From the NCBI RefSeq assembly GCF_963678635.1, contig NC_087063.1, forward strand, positions 25,364,701 through 25,428,700: a DNA stretch of 64,000 bases. The letters run 5' to 3'. A program made the position numbers and the translations under genes. This document shows, one piece after another, positions 46,456 through 57,844 of this stretch (position 1 is the first letter of the stretch; each line of letters starts with the position of its first letter). The notes under the pieces are model-generated. The model had not been told where the DNA came from. It saw only the letters and a program-made list of their open reading frames with translations, and searched no databases. This DNA is from Symsagittifera roscoffensis. Its lineage: Eukaryota; Xenacoelomorpha; Acoela; Convolutidae.

Positions 46456-46732
46456 GTGGAAGAAACACGTCTACTCTCCTCTTATGAGATTCAGACCTGA
46501 AGGTGGTCCGGTGGACCCTAACTGGAAGCCAATGGTGAAGGCAAAAGACTATGTTCGCTTCCACAGACCAGACCCAATAGACACTGCGTCGTCCAAACGA
46601 ACACCCCACGGCTACTCGTTCGACTACTCGGGCGAAGGAAAGAAACAAAAGAAGATGCCACCGTATGAGACTGATAAGTATATAACAGCAGTTGACCCAC
46701 AATACCCTTACAAACCATCGACTGCGAGATAG
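46456..46732 (+). CDS. Terminal exon of a small basic protein: MRPL34 third exon or separate gene
   Basis: The acceptor ctatgcttttctgtag ends at 46455. One base completes a codon, then WKKHVYSPLMRFRPEGGPVD, NWKPMVKAKDYVRFHRPDPI and on to KPSTAR and TAG (46730). Codon choice is clearly more GC-rich than the flanks, and the antisense frames are shadows. An ATTAAA at 46809-46814 may serve polyadenylation. The incoming phase (two bases) is that left by the optional MRPL34 donor at 43731. If joined, L34 would gain a 90-aa extension, which is not usual. The start faintly recalls the KGD4/MRPS36 N-terminus (xPLIRF), but the conserved KGD4 C-terminus is absent. Function unknown. Confidence 0.65.
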
Positions 46733-46808
46733 CATCCAAGTTTGGAGACAAATCTTTACCTGAATGGTGACACTGATGAACTGGCTGCTTGTTGTTTGAT
46801 AATTCATA

Positions 46809-46814
46809 ATTAAA
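46809..46814 (+). terminator. Possible poly(A) signal (ATTAAA)
   Basis: The common variant hexamer lies 77 bp after the stop of the exon at 46456. No AATAAA is closer. Confidence 0.35.
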
Positions 46815-47020
46815 ATGTTTGACCGAAAGTTTTGATGTTTTCTAGCTGTAATCTCTTTTTCTCCCCAATTTGGTTGATTTTATCAAAAAATAGCCTATCA
46901 TAAATTGCTCTTGAAATTGATGTTTTTTTTGTTAAGTGGATATTTTTTGCTTCGCGAATTGCCGTCTGATTTCTATTTAAGTTCAGTACAGTCCCATTGT
47001 TAAAAGAAAGGCAAACTCCA

Positions 47021-50000
47021 TTATCGAACAGCAAAACCGTAAAGGTCACAAAAAACGTGATCAACTTATAGTTTTGAAAGTGAAATTTAATTATCATCGA
47101 ATTTCCCAGTGAAATAAAATTTTTACCTATTGATCCAGTTTTCTCAAATTTGGTTGGCTTATCAAAAAAAACCAAAGTAATTGTTTTTACTCCTGCCATT
47201 AATAAAAATTCAAAAAGCTTTAAGGCCATCTGTTTTTCTCTTGGAAATTCGAAAGTTCAGGTTTTTTAAAAAACAGCTCAGTGTTTTTTTTCTGTTTATT
47301 TGAGTTCATGGCTCTTTTTACACAAGCGAAGCATAGTGTATAATTACGAAGATTTTTTTAAAACTAAATTACAAGTTAAAGTACTCATTTGGTTGCACTT
47401 ATGGTATCTTTCAGTTTAATCATATTTAAGCTGATGTAAGCATAAACATTTAAATGGCTTTTTTGCTGCTTTAGTTTTGACTAGTGTTAGGTCCTGCTTG
47501 AAAATTAAAACATGATTTATGAACATATTTGGGAATTATTGTTTTTCGTTTCTTGTTGCAACGCTCTGGAAATTTTTTTGCCGAAATTTTTTTTTTCTCA
47601 AAAACTACTACTGGTTTTCAAATAAATTTACTAACGGAGAAATCGACTGCTCTTTTATGTGCTTGCATGTATCGCTAATCTTTTTCTTCCTTTTTTTTCA
47701 AAAATTGAACATGCTGATTCTGTGGTTGATCGTTCGTTAAAACTGACATGGTGCTTATACTTTCGCTGCATAATCTGTTTTACCGTTTTTTTTTTTGAAG
47801 AAAAGCTGATATGGACTTTGGAAAAATTCCATATTTTTTGCCGTTTTTTCGAAATTGCGTGACTATTCTCGAAAACTACATGAGAAATCTGATTTTAAGG
47901 GTTGAATCAGAAAATTGCGGACGTATTCAACCTAAAAATCAAGATGTGGAAAGCAGAGGCTGTTCCCCTGCTTTAGTCGAGAGAAAAGTTTATGGATTTA
48001 GAAAAAGTCAATTTTTTGAATTGTTGATCGATTTTTGAAATCTTTTCATTTTTTGTCTAAAATACCCAGCCAAATCTGAGATAGACTTCAATTGAAAGAG
48101 CGAGTAGTTTTCTTCTTTAAATAAGCGGCTAATCTCCTTCTTAAGCAGAGAAACACTAGGCCACTAGTTTAGCTGGGCCATTAGTTTACTTCCAAGCGAC
48201 CGTGGAAGTATCGAACCGCAAAACTGTAAAGGTCACAAAAAGTGGAATTTAATTATCGAATTTCCCAGTGAAATAAAATTTTTACCTATTGATCCAGTTT
48301 TCTCAAATTTGGTTGGCTTATCAAAAAAAATCCAAAGTAATTGTTTTCACTCCTGCCATTAATAAAAATTCAAAAAGCTTTAAGGCCATCTGTTTTTCTC
48401 TTGGAATTTCGAAAGTTCAGGTTTTTTAAAAAACAGCTCAGTGTTTTTTTTCTGTTTATTTGAGTTCATGGCTCTTTTTACACAAGCGAAGCATAGTGTA
48501 TAATTACGAAGATTTTTTTAAAACTAAATTACAAGTTAAAGTACTCATTTGGTTGCACTTATGATATCTTTCAGTTTAATCATATTTAAGCTGATGTAAG
48601 CATAAACATTTAAATGGCTTTTTTGCTGCTTTAGTTTTGACTAGTGTTAGGTCCTGCTTGAAAATTAAAACGTGATTTATGAACATATTTGGGATTTATT
48701 GTTTTTCGTTTCTTGTTGCAACGCTCTGGAAATTTTTTTGCCGAAATTTTATTTTTTTTTCTCAAAAACTACTACTGGTTTTCAAATAAATTTACTAACG
48801 GAGAAATCGACTGCTCTTTTATGTGCTTGCATGTATCGCTTATCTTTTTCTTCCTTTTTTTCAAAAATTGAACATGCTGATTCTGTGGTTGATCGTTCGT
48901 TAAAACTGACATGGTGCTTATACTTTCCCTGCATAATCTGTTTTACCGTTTTTTTTTTAAGAAAAGCTGATATGTACTTTGGAAAAATTCCATATTTTTT
49001 GCCGTTTTTTCGAAATTGCGTGACTATTCTCGAAAACTACATGGGAAATCTGGTTTTAAGGGTTGAATCAGAAAATTGCGGACGTATTCAACCTAAAAAT
49101 CAGGATGTGGAAAGCAGAGGCTGTTCCCCTGCTTTAGTCGAGAGAAAAGTTTATGGATTTAGAAAATGTCAATTTTTTGAATTGTTGATCGATTTTTGGA
49201 ATCTTTTCATTTTTTGTCTAAAATACCCAGCCAAATCTGAGATAGACTTCAATTGAAAGAGCTAGTAGTTTTCTTCTTTAAATAAGCGGCTAATCTCCTT
49301 CTTAAGCAGAGAAACACTAGGCCACTAGTTTAGCTGGGCCATTAGTTTACTTCCAAGCGACCGTGGAAGTATCGAACCGCAAAACTGTAAAGGTCACAAA
49401 AAGTGGAATTTAATTATCGAATTTCCCAGCAAAATAAAATTTTTTACCGATTGATCGAGTTTTCTCAAATTGGGCTCGCCTCATCAGAAAAGTGTCAAAC
49501 GTAATTGTGTTCTTACTCCTGCCATTAGTAGAAATTCAAAAAGCTTTAAATCCATCTATTTTTTTGAAGTTTGAAAGTTGATTTTTTTTAAAGTTCAGTG
49601 TTTTTTTTCTGTTTACTTGAGTTCATTGGCTCTTTCTACACAAGCGAAGCGTAGTGTTCAATTACGAAGGATTTTTTAAACCTAAGCTGCAAGTAAAAGT
49701 ACCCAATCGGTTGCATTTTTGGTATATTTCAATTTAATCATATTTAAGCTGTGTAAGCATAAACTTTTTAATGGTTGTTACTGCTTTAGTTTTGACTACA
49801 TGAACATGAATGGAATTTATTAATTTTCGTTTCTTGTTGCGACGCTTTCGAAAATTTTTTGCTGAATTTTCAATTTTTCTCAAAAACTACTACTGGTTTT
49901 CAAAAAAATTACTAACGGAAAAACCGACTGCTCTTTTATGTGCCTTCATATTTCGCTAGTCTTTTTTTCTTTCAAAAACTGAACATGCTGATTCTGTGGT

Positions 50001-50474
50001 TGATCGTTCATTAAAACTGACATGGTGCTTATATTTCCCTGCATAATCTGTTTTATCCTGTTTTTTTTTTGTAGAAAAGCTGATATGGACTTTGGAAAAT
50101 TCCATAAATATTTGCCGGTTTTTTCGAAAATGCGTGACTATTCTCGAAAACTACTAGGGAAATCTGATTTTAAAGGTTGAAACTAAAAATTGCGGGAGTC
50201 TTCAACCTAAAAATCAGGGTGTGGAAAGCAGAGGCTGTTTCCCTGCTTTAGTCGAGAAAAGTTTATGGATTTAGGAAAAGTCAAATTTTTGAGTCGTTGA
50301 TCGATTTTTGGAATCTTTTCATTTTTTTCTAAAACACCCATATCTGAGATAGACTTCAATTGAAAAAGCGAGTAGTTTCTACCTTTTTAATTAAGCGGTT
50401 AAATCCCTAATCAAGCAGAGAAACGCTAGGCCATTAGCTTAGCTGGGTCAGTAGTTTACTTCCAAGCGACCGCG
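47021..50474 (+). repeat. Tandem triplication, 1.1-1.2-kb unit
   Basis: Units are about 47021-48208, 48209-49370 and 49371-50474. Each starts near tatcgaac/gcaaaac and ends near tccaagcgaccg. Units 1 and 2 are almost identical; unit 3 is visibly more diverged. The breakpoint joins the start of a tRNA-like head (gcgaccgtgg) to the composite-repeat cassette (tatcgaac). After unit 3 the tRNA-like head continues normally, so it is the ancestral right edge. A 194-codon open stretch in unit 2 (48672-49256) is cut into separate frames in unit 1 by homopolymer changes, so it is not a gene. Confidence 0.92.
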
Positions 50475-50780
50475 GCCCAAATGCGAGGATCTGAAACTCC
50501 TAATCAACAGGTCGGATCTTCAAATCTGGAACATTTGAATAATTTTTTTTTCGGTCGAATTTTTGCTCTATAAAATTGGCAATTTGATAGAAACTGTAGC
50601 TGCTTGTTTGGTTTCTAGTGTTAGTAAAATTACGAACGGCCGTGGATTACATGTGAGAACGTGATTTTTTTCAAGGTGTCTTTTTAATTTCTTCTTATTT
50701 CACTTTGTTTAGCCTGTTTTGAGCTCTTTTTTGCGTTTTTTTTGCTTGTATTTGGGAAGCGCAGTTTCGCCTCTGTGTCC
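50475..50780 (+). repeat. SINE-like copies with tRNA-like head and hairpin tail
   Basis: gcgaccgcggcccaaatgcg ... ggatcttcaaatctgg (50468-50528) has tRNA-like arms with actcctaatc in the anticodon region. A second partial head is near 50635 (acggccgtggattacatgtg). The tail stem gggaagcgcagtttcgcctc lies at 50755. Confidence 0.55.
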
Positions 50781-50850
50781 AACTTTCTGTTTTTAATGTT
50801 TTTTTTAACGGCTGTCGTCTCAATTTCTGTCTCCTTTTTTTACATACCTT

Positions 50851-51044
50851 GTTTGTGGTATTGCAAGCTTATTGAGTGTCGGCTTCAATTCTGTCGGCTT
50901 ATTGCCATTTTTTTCTTGAAGTGTATTACTTTAGTGTCAGAGTCTTGTCGATCTCAAAAAAGTACTACACTTAAAGAAATTAATCCCCAAATAAGCCGAC
51001 AGAATTGAAGCCGACGTCCATTAAACTTGCAATACCTCACAAAC
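50851..51044. repeat. Fold-back element with 26-bp perfect arms
   Basis: gtcggcttcaattctgtcgg ctt att (50878-50903) is the exact complement of 50990-51015. Similarity extends outward over about 50 bp per side, to tttgtggtattgcaag and cttgcaatacctcacaaa. Short relatives containing tcggctttaattctgtcggc occur near 10212 and elsewhere. Confidence 0.85.
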
Positions 51045-51204
51045 ATTTTTGACCTCCAAAATTCAACCCCACTAGGACCTCTTTGAAAATTTTACATAAC
51101 ATCAGACACGAAAAAATGCTTGTTTGTTTCTTAATTTTTTTCATCGTTTTTCTTTCTTGACTATTAACAATATTCGAAGTTCTGTTTGCTAATTTTCTTT
51201 TTGT

Positions 51205-52480
51205 GTTGTTCGTTTAATCATAGTGTAAAATGTGATTTATTTTTCAGTTGTTTTCTCATAAGAAAAAAGAAATTTTCTCTTCAGTTTTCAGATATGTGTA
51301 TGTTTTTTTTTAGTTCCTAAAATGTGGAAAATTTAATCTACCCCCTGTTAATTAGCAAGATTATTGTAACCGTTCTATGTTTTGTTTGCCATAAACATTT
51401 TCGCTGACAGAATTCGCGCGTGAGATGTTACGTGCTTCATTACCCTTGCGATAAATACTGCGCTATTGCAACCTGGTACTAATTTTTTTTCTTCAGTTTT
51501 GAATTGTTCACAGGTTGACTGAAATTGGTGGTCATATACAAGTCTGTGCTTTCGTCAACTTAAAGACCTATTTAAAGCATGTCTGCATTTTAGATAACCC
51601 TTCTATACAAAATTTGCGCTTCGTTTTGAATATTTTTAGTTTTTTTTTAACGAAAGTCTTAAAATTGTTCACGCTAAATTTTGATTCAAACTCCACTATC
51701 GAACAGCTAAATGTTAAGGTCCCGAACAAGTGTGATCAGCTTCTTATTTCGAAATTGGAATTTCAGATTTCCCAGCGAAAAAAAAAGTTGTTTTATTGAT
51801 CCAGTTTTCTCAAATTGGGTTAATTTTATCAAAAGAGTGTCAATAATAAATTCAGCTAGAAATTCAAGGAAATTATTTTGAGCGAATGAAGGAGTGAAGC
51901 ATACGCCGTATGAATTGTTTTGTTCCATGAAAAAATAAGTTAACGTTTAATTTTGATTTTTCGCGTTCTTAGGTTTGATTGATTTTTCGCGGTTTTAGGT
52001 TTTATTATTATTTTTTCAAGTTTCAGTCGATTTTATTTGCTAACAGGAAGGCCAACTCCACTATCGGACAGCAAAATGTAAAGAGCACGCAAAACGTCAT
52101 CGACTGTATTTTCGAAAGTGGATTTAAGTTTTCAGATTTTTCAGCGGATTAAATGATTTACCAATTGATCCAGTTTTTTGTTGACTTTTTTCACGGTTTG
52201 CCTTTTGATTTCTGTTTAACAATGGAAATGAAATGAACTTAAAAGAGAGCAAAAAACTTCACTATCGAACAGCAAAAGTGTAATTGTCACAAAAAACGTG
52301 ATCGATTTCAAAAAACGTGATCGAAGTGGAATTCAATTATCGAATTTCTCAGCTAAATAAAAATTTGACCTATTGATCTAGTTTTCTCCGATTGTGTTAG
52401 CTTTATCAAAAATTGTCAAACATAAATTGTTGTAGAAATTCAAAGAGCTCTAAGGCCATTTATTTTTTCTTGGAATTTCG
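51205..52480 (+). repeat. Long composite repeat copy
   Basis: Modules in the order of the copies at 25735 and 30525: cgtttaatcatagtgtaaaa, attagcaagattattgtaac, gcgataaatactgcgctatt, ttgactgaaattggtggtca, then three acgtgatc/acgtcatc cassettes at about 51735, 52095 and 52290. Non-coding. Confidence 0.6.
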
Positions 52481-53132
52481 TAAATGAAATTTTTTCTGTT
52501 TCTTCGCGTTCCTTGACTCTTTTTCCAATCATCTGTTGGCTGTTTTGTAGTTTCAGGCGCGACTTGAAATTTTTTTTTACAAAATCAGTTTTTTTTTCGA
52601 CTGAATTGGTGTCTGTTTTAAGAATGTCGGCTTTTTTTCCGCTCTGTAAGTTTTGTTCCGTTGCTAATTTATCATTCGAATGTTTGCCTAGAATTAACAT
52701 ACAAAAAATAGGTTTTTTTTTAGTGTTTGTTGTTTCGGAAGTCATGCGAAGCTCCCCCCCGCCGCTTTTGAATAGTTTTGAATCCATTGACTTTTGGAAT
52801 TCATCGAAGTTTCTTGAACTGTCTTTTGGCTATGTTTTAAACTTCTGTAGTTTTACGTCTCTGAAGGTATTTTTCAGTCAATTTTGACAACGCCTTGTTT
52901 TAGTTTTTTACATTTGAGACAGCAAAGTCTTTGATAATTGGGAACTATACTTTTCTCCATTGAGCAGCTTTTCTTAGTACTCTGTAATAATGTGGCCCTG
53001 CGTTATTGTGAAATCCCAGTTTCTTTCTGAGAGTTTTCCATTAACTGAAGAGGTAAAGCCATAGGTTGGGGTTCCAAAGGTCCGGTAAGACTCCGTTTTT
53101 TTTCTTGCTGACTTGCTGGTGGCAAGTGTTTG

Positions 53133-53225
53133 CAGGGGCGGATCTAGGATTTTTTATCGAGGGAGGGGGCGACAAAATTGGCCAAAAAAGACCATTATAA
53201 GCACTTTTTGGAAAATTCAGACCTT
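53133..53225 (+). mobile_element. Truncated CAGGGGCGGAT-family MITE
   Basis: caggggcggatctaggattt at 53134 matches the left terminus; similarity stops after ttggaaaattcag. The right two-thirds is missing. Confidence 0.6.
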
Positions 53226-53481
53226 TGGACTCTGTCGGTTTAATTTCTACATGAGAAAGTTGCAGTCTTTTATTTGAGTGCTTGTGCTGTTGCATTGATG
53301 TATTAGGATGTTTTCTAATTTTTCATTGACGTATCAGTTGAAAACTGTTCCGTTCATTTTTTTAAACTGTATTTCAGATTAGTTTTTATAATGGATTTCA
53401 CGACTTTTTGTATATCGGCTCAAAACCTGTCGTGTCGGCTTAGGTTACTAATTTTATTTTTTTTTGTATTCTATTTCACAT

Positions 53482-54440
53482 AGTTCTATTGTCATTGTTA
53501 AGCCATTTAAAACTAGCTCAACAAAAAGGTCAAAAAAGTAAAGCTGTTATGGAAATTTTGACAAAAGTTTTATGAATATGGTATTTTAAGATCTGCCTCT
53601 TAAAATACCATATTCATAAAACTTCTGTCAAAATTTCCATGACAGCTTTACTTTTTAACATGGTACATGGTTCTATTGTCATTGTCATGGTTCTATTGTC
53701 ATTGTTATGCCATTTAAAACTAGCTCAACAAAAAGGTCAAAAAAGTAAAGCTGTCATGGAAATTTTGACAGAAGTTTTTTGAATATGGTATTTTAAGATA
53801 TGCCTCTTAAAATACCATATTCATAAAACTTATGTCAAAATTTCCATGACAGCTTTACTTTTTTGACATGGTACACATGGTTCTATTGTCATTGTCATGG
53901 TTCTATTGTCATTGTTAAGTCATTTAAAACTAGCTCAACAAAAAAGTCAAAAAAGTAAAGCTGTCATGGAAATTTTGACAGAAGTTTTATGAATATGATA
54001 TTTTAAGATCTGCCTCTTAAAATACCGTATTCATAAAACTTCTGTCAAAATTTCCATGACAGATTTACTTTTTTGACATGGTACACATAGTTATATTGTC
54101 ATTGTCATGGTTCTTTTGTCATTGTTAAGCCATTTAAAACTAGCTCAACAAAAAGGTCAAAAAAGTAAAGCTGTCATGGAAATTTTGACAGAAGTTTTTT
54201 TGAATATGGTATTTTAAGATCTGCTTCTTAAAAATCCATATTCATAAAACTTCTGTCAAAATTTCCATGACAGACTTACTTTTTTTGACATGGTACACAT
54301 GGTTTTATTGTCATTGTCATGGTTCTATTGTCATTGTTAAGCCATTTGAAACTAGCTCAACAAAAAGGTCAAAAAAGTAAAGCTGTCATGGAAATTTTGA
54401 CAGAAGTTTTATGAAAAATGATATTTTAAGATCTGCCTCT
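53482..54440. repeat. Array of 210-bp units, each full unit a long hairpin
   Basis: About 4.5 units start at 53529, 53736, 53946, 54156 and 54368 (left-arm positions), with spacing 207-212 bp. In units 1-4 a left arm of about 60 bp (gtcaaaaaagtaaagctgtc ... tattttaag) is followed by an 8-nt spacer (atctgcct or variant) and a nearly perfect complementary right arm ending tttacttttttgac. Unit 5 has only the left arm. Between hairpins lies a linker with ttctattgtcattg repeated twice, and ccatttaaaactagctcaac. No coding frame. Confidence 0.95.
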
Positions 54441-57400
54441 TCAAATTTTTTTTTTGAAATTTTCTTCCGTTTTGTCGCCTTTTGATTAATTTAAGGTGAA
54501 TATTACTGATTCATGGAATTATAGGTCAAGGTCTGTCTGATATTGAACGTTAAAATTTGTTCAATAGATATGTTTTCTATGTAATTTTGATTTGTTTTAG
54601 AGCTTGAATTTAGCTTAATGTTTATTTCATCGTCTATAAGCTTTTCTTACAACAGTAATCCTGCTATTGAATCAAAACGGGTCAATTAGTTTCCAAAAAA
54701 AATTGATTTTGTCTTTGAAAGTTTTTAAATATGAAAATATATTAGTTGAAAAGGCTTAGCGTTGTTTTTTTTTTAAATTTCGTACCTAACCTGCATTAAA
54801 TTCCTCAGTTGATTTTTTAGCATCTTTTTACGTTACTTATCGCCTTAGTTTAAACTGTGGGGATAGAGATGCGAAAGTTTGATTAAAATATTTACATTTA
54901 CTAGAGCAAGTGTATTGCAAATACTAGTTTTAAGCCGTCAGCAAATTTTTCTTAACTCATTTTCTTCAGCGGACTCCTAGCGGAACAGACCTGCCCACTA
55001 GTAAACATAATTTGAGCATGCTTGACTTTTAAATACCGTTCAATTCGAAATTTGTTTTTTATCTTGCTTTTTTATCTTCGTTTCACCGACTCCGTTTTTT
55101 AATATATTTTTGTCCTTTTCACTGAAAAGTTTTATTTGGCCAATAAGGTCTCGACTTGTTTCATATTGGATTGTTTGTCTAATTTTGTTTGGTTTCCTCA
55201 ATGATTTTTTTTTGAGGCAAATCATGATATGAAATTTTGAAATTTCTATTTTGTTTTCGAAACAATTTTGTGACTATTGTTTTTTTGTTAGTTAACTTGC
55301 CATGTTGGTGCGAAGCTCTACTCTGGTGGTGCGAAGCTCTACTCTGCCCATTTTTTATGAAGAAAAATTTTCTAAAATTATTGTGGTCGGATTACTAGTT
55401 CTCGGTGAAGCGTGTTTTCCCGTATGTTACTCTTATCCTCTGTTTTGAGAACCCGAAACAGATACAGAAGACTACGGAGTGAGGTAAAGTTCCAAAAAAA
55501 ACAAATTCGAAATTTTGATGTGATGCAATTTGGTAGCGGTAATCTTTGATACTATTTTGTTTGGTTTCTTGATTGATTTGGATTTTGTCTTGACATCTGT
55601 GCTTATCTGTGGATTTTGTATATTTGGGCCAAAAGTTTTTATCGTTATGACCCACTCCCCCGCCCAACCCATCCACATTTCAAACTTCGAGTTTTCTTGT
55701 TTTTTTTTACATTTTATTGTACTGAATTCGTAATCTTACGATGTAAAGTATGAAGAACAAATGTGGTCACAATAGCTAGCTTGTTCAACACGCAAAATTT
55801 CACTACATCATGAAACGTAGTTTTTCAAAACTGAAATCAAATGTCGCGGAAAGTGGAAAGAGCCGTCAAAAAAGTACGAAATTAATCTGGCATCGTCCTG
55901 TGTGATTCTTAAACATTTATGATTTTTCTTTATGGTGATTCTCAAAATTGTATTTTCGTAAAAATTTGCTCTTGATAATTTTATTTCAGCTATCCGTGAA
56001 ATTTTTCGTAAATATTAAACAAATTATTTTTGAATTTATGATGCAGAGCGCTTTTTTGGTATCCAATTGACGAAATAGAAGAAATATTTGATTTCGAGTC
56101 AAATTTTTGTGTAAGCCAACGACGGAGTTTTTTTGTGATTTTCGCAGTTAAGGTTTCGCAATTAAATCGAATCTCCAATTGTCTGTATAAAAATGAATTC
56201 TGACCACAGTCAATATTGACCGCAGGCTGTTTCTTCGGTTTTTGGTTCTTTATAAAGATTCAATCAACGTAGTGAAAACTTTTAAAAGGGTCTTGATGGT
56301 TCTTGTTTGAGTTTTTTCTAGAAAAAATCTTAGAGTTTGTTCACGCACAAATTTGATTTATAGCGGTTTGATTTTTGGTTTCTTTTCAAGTTAACTTAAT
56401 TTCTTATGTTAAAAGCAAGGCAAACTCCACTATGGAACAGCAAAATGTAAAGGCCACGAAAAACGTGATCGACTTCTAATTATGAAAGAGGATTTTATTT
56501 TTCAGATTTCTCAGCGGAAGAGAAACTTTCCTTATTGATCCTGTTTTCGCAAATTGAATTATTTTACCAACGAAGCGTCAGTTATACATTTTTTTTTGAA
56601 ATTCACATAGTGTTAAGGGTTAAGGACAATTGGATTTCAGATTTAATTTTAGGAAATTGAAGTTATCAATAAAAATTGCACCGTGTTTTTTCGTTTCCTT
56701 GCGCCTATTGGCTCTTTTCCAACCTGTATATTGGCTTTGCCATTGATTTTATATTATAGATCTGTTATCAACGCGCATTTTCTGATAGATTTTCTAGTTT
56801 CGTTTTATTTACTCGTTAGAATTTGAAGGAGTACTTAGAAAAAAGTGAACCCGTTTGCTCTGCAGGTAGCACAAAGTTTTGCGGCCATATTTTGATGCAA
56901 AAAGGTTTTGATTCAAAAAGTTGCAAAAAGGTTTTGATTCAAAAATTTTTGATTCAAGCGAAATGAAAATAGGGTGATCAGAGATTTTGGTCAAATAGCA
57001 GATAGCAAACGTTATTAAAGCGAAATGAATTTTTCCCAGGTAAACAAATTGTCTCACCAATTCACTGAATCATTTTCTCAATTGAAAATTCTGAGCCTGT
57101 ATTTAGTCTACGAACAGACAGTTTTTGAGCATGTCGGCATTGTATACTTTGCTTGTAAATTTATCAGTTCAGGTTAGTTTTATTTTAGTTTTTTGTTCGT
57201 TTTTCTTTATTCTACTTAGACGGTTTCTGTTATATCAACTTAATGGCATCCTATCACTGCGTTTAATAGGTGAAAACATTTTCTTATGCGTGTGATTTTT
57301 TGATGGGGGACTTGAAAATTGTTTGAGTTTTTATGAAACCATTTTTTTCTCAGCTCAGCGGTGTCTGCTCAAGTAGTTTAGGCTTTTTGTCACCGCTTCG

Positions 57401-57844
57401 AGATTTTTACTCCGATCCTAGTTTAACATTAAATTGGAATTCTTGGCATTTTTTCTGATATTGAACTGTATACTAGTCAAATCGAGACAAGCACTGGTTA
57501 TAGTTTTTAAACGATTTATTTCGGCTTAGTGGAAGTCGTCTTATTTTCTGTCGGCTATTTTGCCCTGTTATGTTTGTGTTGTGTCGTAGGTGGACACTGA
57601 TTTTTTTTTGGAATGCGAATAGCGACTGAAAGCGCTTAATTATGATTCTACATGTAATCCCCTTATGAGTAGTTTTGAGATATCTACAATCATTCGGGAA
57701 AAAACAACCCACTCTATGCAACTGTTGCCTAACGCTGGTCATTACATAATCAACGAAATGTGGTTTTTGTTATTTTAGATCAGAAAAATGATTTAACGTA
57801 GTAGATATGTAGTTATATTACTTCCCTAGTGCCTTGCCAATGTT
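54441..57844 (+). other. Intergenic stretch between the hairpin array and ATR
   Basis: AT-rich. It has two gcgaagctctactctg direct repeats (55310-55343) and a composite-repeat copy at 56255-56600 (head at about 56262, acgtgatcgacttctaatta cassette at about 56462). The last 700 bp before ATR shows no repeat that I can assign; gttattttag ending at 57778 could be the acceptor of a 5' UTR exon. Confidence 0.5.
55690..55864 (-). mobile_element. Degraded GGCTCTTTTCC-family MITE
   Basis: The right end gtggaaagagcc (to 55864) and the interior ttacgatgtaaagtatgaag, acaaatgtg and gcaaaatttcac match the family in reverse orientation. The left terminus cannot be recognised. Confidence 0.6.

Noticed and set aside
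46397-46807. Minus-strand frame of 136 codons
   Set aside because: It lies antisense to the plus-strand exon at 46456-46732, whose splice acceptor, stop and codon use are better.
48672-49256. 194-codon open frame as a gene
   Set aside because: The homologous stretch in the neighbouring tandem unit is split among frames by homopolymer length changes, there is no good start codon, and the protein is Phe/Leu-rich from T-rich DNA.
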